From the NCBI GenBank assembly GCA_900557175.1, contig USSL01000093.1, positions 1 through 6,894 on the forward strand: 6,894 bases of DNA, in the 5' to 3' direction. A program made the translations under genes and the position numbers. The notes under the pieces are model-generated. The model did not search any database and was not told the DNA's origin. It was given only the letters and a program-made list of their open reading frames with translations. The stretch comes from an uncultured Eubacteriales bacterium (lineage in GTDB: Bacteria > Bacillota > Clostridia > Lachnospirales > Lachnospiraceae). The stretch's first letter is position 1, and every line of letters starts with the position of its first letter. This document shows, piece after piece, positions 1 to 5,040 of this stretch.

Positions 1-244
1 CTGTAAAATTGGAAAATACAGGAAGTCCCGCACAGCCGAGGAGGATGTAGATCATCACACTTAAAAAGCTTTGCAGTGGTGACAGTGCCGATGTGGCAAG
101 GTAGACGGCAAAGGTGGCAAGGGTGACGGAGGCGGCGGCCGTCGGCACAGGAATAGAAATCGGTGCAAGGACACAGATGACGGCGGCCATCATTGCTGAG
201 ACAGCCATTGTTTTAATTGATAGTTTGCTTTTTGCTTTTGTCAT
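1..244 (-). CDS. bioY: Biotin transporter S-component BioY (N-terminal part, cut by window edge)
   Basis: The first 81 residues of a membrane protein read leftwards off the window. BioY is the substrate-binding S-component of the ECF biotin transporter and sits in the cytoplasmic membrane; it captures biotin alone or with the EcfAA'T module. What is visible: a short basic N-terminus, a first hydrophobic helix (about residues 12-30), the SIPVP turn (29-33), a second helix, and the family-typical run ending LLGCAGLPVF near residue 77. These match the N-terminal part of BioY, normally about 180-200 residues with six helices. The ATG start is preceded by AAGGAG eight bases upstream. It lies 85 bp after birA on the same strand with no clear promoter of its own, so it is probably co-transcribed with the biotin sensor; this context supports the call. 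The cut C-terminus leaves the conserved later biotin-binding helices unseen. Confidence 0.87.
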   Translation of the reverse strand, partial: MTKAKSKLSIKTMAVSAMMAAVICVLAPISIPVPTAAASVTLATFAVYLATSALSPLQSFLSVMIYILLGCAGLPVFSNFT

Positions 245-267
245 GAGAAATTCTCCTTTGATGATTG

Positions 268-281
268 TGCGGCAGGCCGCA
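268..281 (-). other. Small GC hairpin between birA and bioY
   Basis: TGCGG and CCGCA form a perfect five-pair stem around a four-base loop (CAGG on the + strand), lying about ten bases upstream of the bioY ribosome binding site in the birA-bioY transcript. No T-run follows it, so it is not a terminator. It could be an mRNA processing or stability element, or chance; nothing in the sequence decides. Confidence 0.35.
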
Positions 282-312
282 AAATTGTTTTAGGGTTGTG
301 GCTATATGAAAT

Positions 313-331
313 AACATCTGCTTCAGATGCT
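313..331 (-). other. Hairpin overlapping the birA stop, possible weak attenuator
   Basis: AGCATCTG and CAGATGTT pair across a three-base loop (eight pairs including one G-T wobble and outer A-T), directly at the birA stop codon. On the minus strand it is followed only by the weak tract ATTTCATAT, so termination would be partial at best. It is flanked by two direct copies of GCTATATGA (301-309 and 329-337 on the + strand). It might lower bioY expression relative to birA; this is inference. Confidence 0.35.
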
Positions 332-1301
332 ATATGAGCCGGGTACTCACCTCGCCTGAATTTAAGGCGAAGCGCCGCCCGTCGGCCTCGACAATGAGAA
401 AACCATGATCGTCAATGGCAACAGCCTTTGCCGGATAAGTTTCATTCATTGTAATGACATTGATATTTTGACCGATGAGTATGGAACGGCGGCGGCTTTC
501 TTCAAGAAAGGCTTTGTCATTCATTGTTGCAATATGGTGCTCAAGGGCATTGAGTATTTCGGCGATGAGGCGGTTCCTTGAAATCGGGCAGCCGCTTTCG
601 TTTTCGATGGATGTTGCAATATCGGCAAGTTCATCGGGAAAGGTGACGGCGCCTGTATTCACACCGATACCGATCACGACATAATCAAGGACGCCGTTTT
701 CAAAACCGATACCGGCTTCTGTGAGGATGCCGCATATTTTTTTTTGGTGAATCAGAAGGTCATTCACCCATTTAATCTGAACTGAAACATCGGCAAGCGA
801 TTCAATAGCTTCGGCGACGGCGACAGCGGCACATGACGTCAGTAAAAGCGCATCTTCAGGCAGCATATGAGGGCGCAAAAGCACAGACATATAAATGCCG
901 GATTTTTCGGGAGAGAAAAAAGGCCGTCCGTATCTTCCATGTCCGCCGCTCTGAGTTTCGGCAATAATGACCGTGCCGTTTGGGGCGCCTGCACCGGCCA
1001 TGGATTTTGCTTTTTTATTTGTAGAATCAATGGCCGGAAAAATATGAATTTTGCTTCCGAGCTGTTTTGTGTGAAGCGACTTTCTGATGCATGCTTCTGA
1101 TAAAGTGTTATCGTCTGAGACAAAGGTGTAGCCTTTATTTGTCACTGCATCAATGCGGTAACCTGTGTTTTGAAGCTGCTTCACAGCTTTCCACACAGCA
1201 TTTCTTGAAACACCGAGCTGAGCGGCCAAATCATTGCCGGAAAAATACCGGCCTTCACCGTCAACGAGTATATGTAAAATATTTTCTTTAAGCTCTGACA
1301 T
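330..1301 (-). CDS. birA: Bifunctional biotin--[acetyl-CoA-carboxylase] ligase / biotin repressor BirA
   Basis: A cytoplasmic 323-residue protein of the group II (DNA-binding) BirA type. It makes biotinyl-5'-AMP from biotin and ATP and transfers biotin to a lysine on biotin-carboxyl-carrier proteins; the adenylate-bound form also represses biotin genes. Residues 1-60 are a winged helix-turn-helix (LAAQLGVSRNAVWKAVKQL at 25-43). The catalytic domain follows: DSTN (92-95), the adenylate-binding loop GGHGRYGRPF (119-128), KWVND (177-181), KKICGILTEAG with the conserved lysine at 188 (187-197), and GIGVN (211-215). The last ~45 residues fit the C-terminal SH3-like domain. Two loop residues differ from E. 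coli: GRGRRG reads GHGRYG, although the arginine matching E. coli R118 is kept (R123), and KWPND reads KWVND; both look tolerable. I chose the ATG at 1301 because CGGAGG lies seven bases upstream and homology starts there. A longer reading to 1586 would cross its own promoter and the opposite gene. Confidence 0.95.
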   Translation of the reverse strand: MSELKENILHILVDGEGRYFSGNDLAAQLGVSRNAVWKAVKQLQNTGYRIDAVTNKGYTFVSDDNTLSEACIRKSLHTKQLGSKIHIFPAIDSTNKKAKSMAGAGAPNGTVIIAETQSGGHGRYGRPFFSPEKSGIYMSVLLRPHMLPEDALLLTSCAAVAVAEAIESLADVSVQIKWVNDLLIHQKKICGILTEAGIGFENGVLDYVVIGIGVNTGAVTFPDELADIATSIENESGCPISRNRLIAEILNALEHHIATMNDKAFLEESRRRSILIGQNINVITMNETYPAKAVAIDDHGFLIVEADGRRFALNSGEVSTRLI

Positions 1302-1406
1302 TGTAAAACCTCCGAAATTCGTGTAAGATGTTACTAAGGCTGAAATATATTTCGTGTAAAGTCGTGCAGCCCGCAGCGCAGAGTTCGCGAGGCACACGCT
1401 TTTTTC

Positions 1407-1435
1407 AGTATAGTGTAAAAAAGGTTGATTGTCAA
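1407..1435 (-). promoter_or_regulatory. birA promoter (sigma-A type)
   Basis: On the minus strand there is a perfect -35 TTGACA (1435-1430), a 17-bp spacer, and a -10 TATACT (1412-1407), one mismatch from consensus. The start would be near 1400, giving a leader of about 100 bases before birA. That leader contains a 12-bp palindrome GAAATATATTTC (1342-1353) and two direct copies of TTACACGAA (minus strand; 1326-1318 and 1359-1351). No T-box or known riboswitch is recognisable. The -35 lies inside the left arm of the proposed BirA operator. Confidence 0.82.
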
Positions 1436-1460
1436 CTAAAAATATAAAATAGGGTGACAA
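1429..1460. promoter_or_regulatory. Candidate BirA operator (inverted repeat) over the birA promoter
   Basis: TTGTCAACT (1429-1437), 14 bp, then GGGTGACAA (1452-1460). The layout matches the established eubacterial BirA box, TTGTAAACC-N14/15-GGTTTACAA, at most positions, with the correct spacer. The outer heptamers ATTGTCA and TGACAAT (1428-1434, 1455-1461) are exact inverted copies. It covers the birA -35 box, so binding would block birA and, by read-through, bioY. It also lies upstream of the divergent gene at 1532. The assignment is by pattern only; a different regulator is possible. Confidence 0.55.
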
Positions 1461-1489
1461 TTTGCGGGGCTGAAAAATAAGGTGACAAT
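1446..1489 (+). repeat. Two 16-bp direct repeats in the birA/DUF3783 divergent region
   Basis: AAAATAGGGTGACAAT (1446-1461) and AAAATAAGGTGACAAT (1474-1489) match at 15 of 16 positions with a 28-bp period. The first copy contains the right arm of the candidate BirA operator, so the second is an extra half-site closer to the divergent gene at 1532. They could be paired binding sites of one regulator or part of the plus-strand promoter, for which I found no convincing -35/-10 pair (TATAAAAT at 1443-1450 is the best A+T-rich -10 candidate). Confidence 0.6.
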
Positions 1490-1531
1490 ACAGACGGCAA
1501 AATGCCGGTGATGTAGGAAAGGAGTCAGAGG

Positions 1532-1957
1532 ATGATGAAAGAAACGGTATTATATTATAATCCAAATAAGGCGGCACATGCGGCAAAGCTTAAAAGTGTT
1601 TTTGTGCGTATGGGCATAAGAATAAAGAATATAAGCGAGGTGCAGCTGGATGAGACTGTTGGTTATCTGTCCGGTGTGAATGGTTTTGAAGCGGCGTCTG
1701 AGGGCGGCAGTGGGGAGCAGCCGGAAGGCTCAGATATCACCGGTGAAGCGGATAACGGCGTTGGTGCAATTGATGAGGAGATGCTTGTGATGAAAGATTT
1801 TTCTGACAGGCGGCTTAACGAACTATTAATGCAGATGCGAAAAGCCGGTGTGCCTAAGATTAATTTAAAGGCGGTTGTAACAGAACATAATATCGGCTGG
1901 ACATTCCGCCAGCTTTATGAAGAAATTAAAAAAGAACACGAGCAGATGAGCGGATAG
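1532..1957 (+). CDS. DUF3783-like protein of unknown function
   Basis: A 141-residue soluble protein with no signal peptide or membrane segment. It resembles the DUF3783 proteins common in Lachnospiraceae, which have no established function. It has two conserved-looking blocks: residues 3-48 (KETVLYYNPNK... VRMGIRIKNI... VGYLSGV) and residues 81-136 (DEEMLVMKDFSDRRLNELL... RKAGVPKINLKAVVTEHN... WTFRQLYEEIKKEH). Between them lies a Gly/Glu/Ser-rich acidic linker (about 51-80) that is probably disordered. No catalytic or metal-binding motif is evident. AAAGGAG seven bases upstream supports the first of two adjacent ATGs (1532); the second, at 1535, is possible. It is divergent from birA and 133 bp before ldh, with a separate control region in between, so it need not share a role with either. 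The family call is from recalled sequence resemblance and should be confirmed by profile search. Confidence 0.85.
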   Translation: MMKETVLYYNPNKAAHAAKLKSVFVRMGIRIKNISEVQLDETVGYLSGVNGFEAASEGGSGEQPEGSDITGEADNGVGAIDEEMLVMKDFSDRRLNELLMQMRKAGVPKINLKAVVTEHNIGWTFRQLYEEIKKEHEQMSG

Positions 1958-1980
1958 CATCAGATTGATGTTAATATTTT
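1956..1980 (+). terminator. Weak hairpin after the DUF3783 gene
   Basis: CATCA and TGATG (1958-1962, 1966-1970) pair around a three-base loop, extended by a G-T and an A-T pair, and are followed by the T-rich tract TTAATATTTT. The stem is A+T-rich and short, so it is a weak intrinsic terminator at best. Its right arm overlaps the left half of the proposed Rex operator. Confidence 0.35.
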
Positions 1981-1985
1981 AACAA
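1968..1985. promoter_or_regulatory. Candidate Rex operator upstream of ldh
   Basis: ATGTTAA-TATT-TTAACAA. The established clostridial Rex box is TTGTTAA-N4-TTAACAA; this matches 13 of the 14 specified bases with the exact spacer. Rex is a redox sensor that leaves DNA when NADH is high relative to NAD+, and fermentative dehydrogenase genes, including ldh, are typical targets. The right half holds TTAACA (1979-1984), a plausible -35 for ldh, so bound Rex would block polymerase. The rex gene itself is not in this window. Confidence 0.68.
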
Positions 1986-1989
1986 TAAC

Positions 1990-2003
1990 GTAACAAAAGT
2001 TAC
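1990..2003. promoter_or_regulatory. Inverted repeat GTAAC-AAAA-GTTAC in the ldh leader
   Basis: A perfect 5-bp inverted repeat with a 4-bp spacer begins 5 bp after the Rex-like site and ends 87 bp before ldh. Its size and geometry resemble CRP/FNR-family operators, but no specific regulator can be named. The ldh promoter is not clear: TTAACA (1979-1984) with CAGAAT (2003-2008) at an 18-bp spacer is one weak option, in which case this repeat lies mostly in the spacer. Confidence 0.35.
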
Positions 2004-2090
2004 AGAATAAGACTTGCGTGTATGTTATCCTTTGGATGTGGAAAAGATAGTAAAAGATAAATATCCTGTCAGAAAAAGGAGGCATATAGG

Positions 2091-3035
2091 ATGGTAAATA
2101 TTCAGAAAGCGGCCATTATCGGCTGTGGATTTGTCGGAACATCAATTGCGTTTACACTTGTACAGAAAGGAATTTTTTCAGAGCTTGTACTTGTGGATGT
2201 GAATAAAGATAAAGCGGAGGGCGAAGTGATGGATTTAAGTCACGGTCTGCCTTTTGCAAAAGAAATGGAAATCAAGGCCGGAGGTTACGAAGATATTGCA
2301 GACTGTGCGATGATTATTATTACAGCCGGCGCCAACCAAAAACCGGGCGAGACAAGACTTGACCTCGTCCATAAAAATGTGGCTATTTATAAAAGTATTA
2401 TTCCGGAAATTGTCAAATATAATCAAGAGGCAATTCTTCTTGTCGTGTCAAATCCGGTCGATATTATGACATATACAGCGCTGAAGCTTTCGGGTTATCC
2501 GAAGCAGCGCGTTATCGGTTCAGGAACTGTGCTTGATACGGCGCGCCTTAAATATCATCTGAGCCGCCACTTAAATGTGGATAGTAAAAGTATTCATGCT
2601 TTTATTATCGGCGAGCACGGCGACAGTGAGCTGGCACTGTGGAGTTCTGCAAATGTGTCCGGTATACCTCTCAATCATTTTTGTGAGCTGAGAGGCTATT
2701 ATGACCATGAGGCGGCAACAGACAGAATTTATAAAGACGTCCGCGACAGCGCCTATGAGATTATCGGCAAAAAGGGCGCAACCTACTACGGTGTGGCGAT
2801 GGCTGTTGAGCGTATCGTTGAGTGCATTATAAGAAATGAACATTCTATTTTGCCGGTGTCAGTCTATATGGAAGGACTTTATGGACTCAAAGATTTATGT
2901 ATCAGTATTCCGACGGTTGTCGGTCAGAATGGCGCTGAAAAAATTCTTGATATTCCGCTGGATAATGAAGAAATGGAAAAGCTTATAAAATCGACAAAAG
3001 AACTGAAAGCAGTGCTTGAGGCGATTGAAATATAA
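2091..3035 (+). CDS. ldh: L-lactate dehydrogenase
   Basis: A cytoplasmic 314-residue NAD-dependent enzyme that reduces pyruvate to L-lactate, regenerating NAD+ in fermentation. The length is normal. The N-terminal Rossmann fold has GCGFVG (11-16) and the acidic D36 that favours NAD over NADP. The mobile loop reads ITAGANQKPGETR (77-89): Gln83 is the residue that marks lactate rather than malate dehydrogenase (which has Arg there), and Arg89 polarises the substrate. NPVD (121-124), DTAR with substrate-binding Arg152 (149-152), and IIGEHGDSE with catalytic His176 (172-180) are all present. Aligning without gaps to Bacillus enzymes, the fructose-1,6-bisphosphate site has its histidine (His169, usual 188) but Lys154 in place of usual Arg173, so activation by the sugar phosphate is uncertain. 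The start has AAAGGAGG eight bases upstream. It appears monocistronic, with a Rex-like site before it and a strong hairpin after it. Confidence 0.95.
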   Translation: MVNIQKAAIIGCGFVGTSIAFTLVQKGIFSELVLVDVNKDKAEGEVMDLSHGLPFAKEMEIKAGGYEDIADCAMIIITAGANQKPGETRLDLVHKNVAIYKSIIPEIVKYNQEAILLVVSNPVDIMTYTALKLSGYPKQRVIGSGTVLDTARLKYHLSRHLNVDSKSIHAFIIGEHGDSELALWSSANVSGIPLNHFCELRGYYDHEAATDRIYKDVRDSAYEIIGKKGATYYGVAMAVERIVECIIRNEHSILPVSVYMEGLYGLKDLCISIPTVVGQNGAEKILDIPLDNEEMEKLIKSTKELKAVLEAIEI

Positions 3036-3040
3036 GGTGA

Positions 3041-3081
3041 AACAACGGGGCTCCCTGCAAGATTACAGGGAGCCTCTTGTT
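3041..3081. terminator. Bidirectional terminator shared by ldh and the convergent AraC gene
   Basis: GGCTCCCTG (3049-3057) and CAGGGAGCC (3066-3074) form a perfect nine-pair stem around an eight-base loop. Outside the stem, AACAAC on the left and TCTTGTT on the right give a U-rich tail in both directions (TCTTGTTCTT for ldh, GTTGTTTC for the opposite gene). The right arm and part of the loop code for the last residues and stop of the AraC gene, so that protein's end is read through the hairpin. Confidence 0.88.
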
Positions 3082-3950
3082 CTTAAGTAAGAGTATTTGA
3101 CATGGGACGTCTGTGTGTTCTGAAGTGCCTTGCGGTACTTTTGGGGCGTCTCGCCGTAAAATTTGCAGAAAGCGCTTGTAAAAGCGCGCGCGTCCGAAAA
3201 GCCGTTGTCGAGGGCAATCTGCAGAATTGAATAATCGCTGTCAATCAGTGCCTGATAAGCATGGTGCATACGTATGCTTGTCAGGTATTTTTTAAAAGTC
3301 GTTCCCATACATTCTTTAAATGTCCGTGCAAGGTGTTCCTTTGAAATGCCATAGTCGGACGCGAGCGTATCTAAAGTAATTGTCTCACGGTAATGGTTGT
3401 CGATATAATCCATGATCTGCGTACATCTGTTCATATATTTCTGAGTTTTTATGGCAGACGGCACAGTTTTTGGCGTCTGAAAATCTGAAAACAGCAGATA
3501 AAGAATTTCATAAAAAAAGCTGTTGACTTTAAGCTGATAGAAAGTATTTGATTTTCGTTCTTTAAAGACGGGATAAATGTCTATAAAGGCCTGCACGAGC
3601 GTTTGATAGCCGGGTTTATTCGGATCTGTGAGAAAGCGGATATCCTCAATATTGTGAAAAACCTCTTTTAAAAACGGGAAAGGGATAATGACAGAAACTG
3701 CCTCTGTTTTTTGTGTGTAATTCATCTGGCAGGCGTGAATGTCGCCGCTGTTGATTAAAATAAGGTCGCCGGAAGATGCAATAAATTGATATCCGTTAAT
3801 ATCATAAAGAGCGTCACCTTCAAGAATATAAGTAATTTCAAGACTTCGGTGCCAGTGCTTGGCAACGGAAGTTACATGGTTTTCTGAAATCAGATAAATC
3901 CATGCTAAAAACTCACTTGGAACTTTAATAATCTCATGAAAATAATCCAT
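3063..3950 (-). CDS. AraC-family transcriptional regulator (cupin sensor plus double helix-turn-helix)
   Basis: A 295-residue cytoplasmic DNA-binding protein, a normal length for the family. Residues about 25-95 form a cupin-like ligand pocket (HWHRSLEITYILEG at 32-45, a GDLILINSGDIHA strand pair at 61-73). The C-terminal AraC domain spans about 175-275, with the first helix-turn-helix at 192-212 (TLASDYGISKEHLARTF) and the second at 242-264, ending in the family signature FYGETPQKYRK (264-274). Such proteins usually sense a sugar and activate neighbouring uptake or catabolic genes. It is divergent from the sugar ABC operon starting at 4159, 208 bp away, so that operon is its likely target; the ligand is unknown. 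GGAG lies ten bases upstream of the ATG. The terminal codons lie inside the shared terminator. Confidence 0.93.
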   Translation of the reverse strand: MDYFHEIIKVPSEFLAWIYLISENHVTSVAKHWHRSLEITYILEGDALYDINGYQFIASSGDLILINSGDIHACQMNYTQKTEAVSVIIPFPFLKEVFHNIEDIRFLTDPNKPGYQTLVQAFIDIYPVFKERKSNTFYQLKVNSFFYEILYLLFSDFQTPKTVPSAIKTQKYMNRCTQIMDYIDNHYRETITLDTLASDYGISKEHLARTFKECMGTTFKKYLTSIRMHHAYQALIDSDYSILQIALDNGFSDARAFTSAFCKFYGETPQKYRKALQNTQTSHVKYSYLRTRGSL

Positions 3951-3980
3951 TATAAACAGTCTCCGTTCAATGAAAGTAAA

Positions 3981-3995
3981 TATAATCTGATTATA
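3981..3995. promoter_or_regulatory. 15-bp palindrome over the AraC gene's -10 box
   Basis: TATAATC-T-GATTATA is a perfect palindrome with seven-base arms. One arm is the -10 box of the AraC gene; the other sits at its expected start point. It could be an operator that restrains this strong promoter, but AraC proteins usually bind direct repeats, and a palindrome built from TATAAT can arise by chance. Confidence 0.4.
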
Positions 3996-4017
3996 TCAAA
4001 CCGACTTAAAATGTCAA
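3990..4017 (-). promoter_or_regulatory. Consensus promoter of the AraC-family gene
   Basis: On the minus strand: perfect -35 TTGACA (4017-4012), a 16-bp spacer ending in an extended TG motif, and perfect -10 TATAAT (3995-3990). Transcription would start near 3983, leaving about 33 leader bases. A promoter this close to consensus implies high basal expression unless repressed. Confidence 0.88.
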
Positions 4018-4031
4018 TATAAAGAAAAACA

Positions 4032-4089
4032 GCAAAAAATTAATATCAATTATTTGTATATTAGTTGCTAAAAAATGCGATGATTATTG
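4032..4089 (+). repeat. Imperfect direct repeat upstream of the sugar operon promoter
   Basis: Two loosely similar segments, 4032-4056 and 4067-4089, both read GC(T)AAAAAAT, then a variable stretch, then an ATTATT(T)G end; they are offset by 35 bp. The second ends just over the -35 region of the sugar operon promoter, where an AraC activator would be expected to bind. The region is very A+T-rich, so resemblance by chance is a real possibility. Confidence 0.3.
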
Positions 4090-4109
4090 CCGGCTTAAGA
4101 CTATATAAT
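4081..4109 (+). promoter_or_regulatory. Probable activator-dependent promoter of the sugar ABC operon
   Basis: A perfect -10 TATAAT (4104-4109) has no acceptable -35 at 16-18 bp (TGATTA at 4081-4086 is the 17-bp position). Transcription would start near 4116, giving a leader of about 43 bases. A good -10 with a poor -35 fits control by an activator, most simply the divergent AraC-family protein. No convincing CcpA cre site was seen. Confidence 0.6.
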
Positions 4110-4158
4110 GTAAGTATCAGTCAGACAAAAAAAGACAAATTTCGAGGGAGGGAATGTT

Positions 4159-5040
4159 GTGAAAAAGAAGAAAACAGGATTTTGGAGGCACCTGTTATTT
4201 TTAGGACCGGCCTCAGCTGCATTTTTTATTGCCGTGCTGATTCCTTTTATTATCAGTATGGGTTATGCGTTTACAGACTGGAACGGCGTAGCCAATGAAG
4301 TAAATTTTGTCGCATTTCAAAATTTTATTGACATTTTTACAGGAAAATCACGTTTTCTTGATTCATTTTGGTTTACGTTAAAAATTACAATTGTCAATGT
4401 TGTTTTAATTTGTGTGGTCGGTACGCTGCTTGCGGTGGCGCTCACATCAAAGATGAAGGGTACAGGCGTTTTCAGAGTTATGTTTTATCTGCCTCAGACA
4501 ATCGGCGGCTTAATTCTCGGCTTTGTATGGCAGTTTATTTTTGTGAATGGATTTCCGGCAATCGCCGAAACGTTCCATATCGGCATATTAGACCAGCAGT
4601 GGCTTGGGACAGAAACAACAGCCTTTGTGGCGCTTGTTGTTGTCAGTGTATGGCAGAATGCGGGTTATGTGATGGTTATTATGATTGCGGCGCTTTCGGG
4701 CGTTCCGTCGGAGATGGTTGAGTCGGCAAAGATTGACGGTGCGAACGGTCTTACGATTTTCTTTAAGGTGAAATTACCGCTCTGTATTTCATATATTACG
4801 GTCTGTCTGTTTTGGACGATTGCAAATGCGTTCAAGATGTTTGATTTAAACTTCTCTTTGACAAAAGGCGGGCCTTACGGTTCTACAAACTCACTGGCGC
4901 TTGCAATTTACAACGATGCCTTTTCGAATAATAAATACGGTCTTGCAACGGCAGAATCCATGGTGTTTTTCGTCATTATCATGGTGATCACAGGCATACA
5001 GTTCTATTTTACAAATAAGAAAGAGAGGGAGTTACTGTGA
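4159..5040 (+). CDS. Sugar ABC transporter permease, MalF/UgpA-type (CUT1)
   Basis: A 293-residue inner-membrane permease of the carbohydrate uptake transporter 1 family, forming the translocation channel with the next gene product. About six hydrophobic helices are visible: 12-35, 70-95, 105-130, 155-180, about 207-227 and 265-285. The cytoplasmic EAA loop that contacts the ATPase is EMVESAKIDGANGLTIFFKV (185-204) followed by KLP. The FxLTKGGP motif (232-239) is typical of MalF/UgpA-type subunits. The start is GTG: GAGGGAGGG lies six bases upstream, while the nearby ATG at 4154 reads into an immediate TGA in another frame. The stop overlaps the next start by four bases (GTGA), so the two permeases are translationally coupled. 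The sugar cannot be read from the sequence. No ATPase gene is visible; many Firmicutes use a shared MsmK/UgpC-type ATPase encoded elsewhere. Confidence 0.93.
   Translation: MKKKKTGFWRHLLFLGPASAAFFIAVLIPFIISMGYAFTDWNGVANEVNFVAFQNFIDIFTGKSRFLDSFWFTLKITIVNVVLICVVGTLLAVALTSKMKGTGVFRVMFYLPQTIGGLILGFVWQFIFVNGFPAIAETFHIGILDQQWLGTETTAFVALVVVSVWQNAGYVMVIMIAALSGVPSEMVESAKIDGANGLTIFFKVKLPLCISYITVCLFWTIANAFKMFDLNFSLTKGGPYGSTNSLALAIYNDAFSNNKYGLATAESMVFFVIIMVITGIQFYFTNKKERELL

Noticed and set aside
245..255. GAGAAATTCTC palindrome at the bioY ribosome binding site as a riboswitch or operator
   Set aside because: Only short arms form, it does not match the BirA box, and it arises largely from the ribosome binding site sequence itself.
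475..1291. Open frames on both strands inside birA (475-684, 839-1123, 867-1100, 1091-1291)
   Set aside because: They lie within a clear birA coding region, show no recognisable domain and have no convincing ribosome binding sites.
1302..1586. Upstream extension of birA to an ATG at 1586 (95 extra residues)
   Set aside because: It would cross the consensus birA promoter and the start of the opposite gene, has no family similarity, and the ATG at 1301 has its own good ribosome binding site.
2235..2843. Minus-strand open frames inside ldh (2235-2426, 2571-2843)
   Set aside because: Antisense to a fully conserved lactate dehydrogenase, with no recognisable product.
4087..4109. TTGCCG (4087-4092) as the -35 of the sugar operon
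   Set aside because: The gap to TATAAT is 11 bp, far too short for a sigma-A promoter.
3951..4158. CcpA cre site in the divergent control region
   Set aside because: No sequence close to the cre consensus was found there by eye.
4065..4721. Plus-strand open frames at 4065-4298 and 4368-4721
   Set aside because: The first starts before the operon promoter's -10 and runs out of frame into the permease; the second is an out-of-frame reading of the permease with a Cys-rich low-quality composition.
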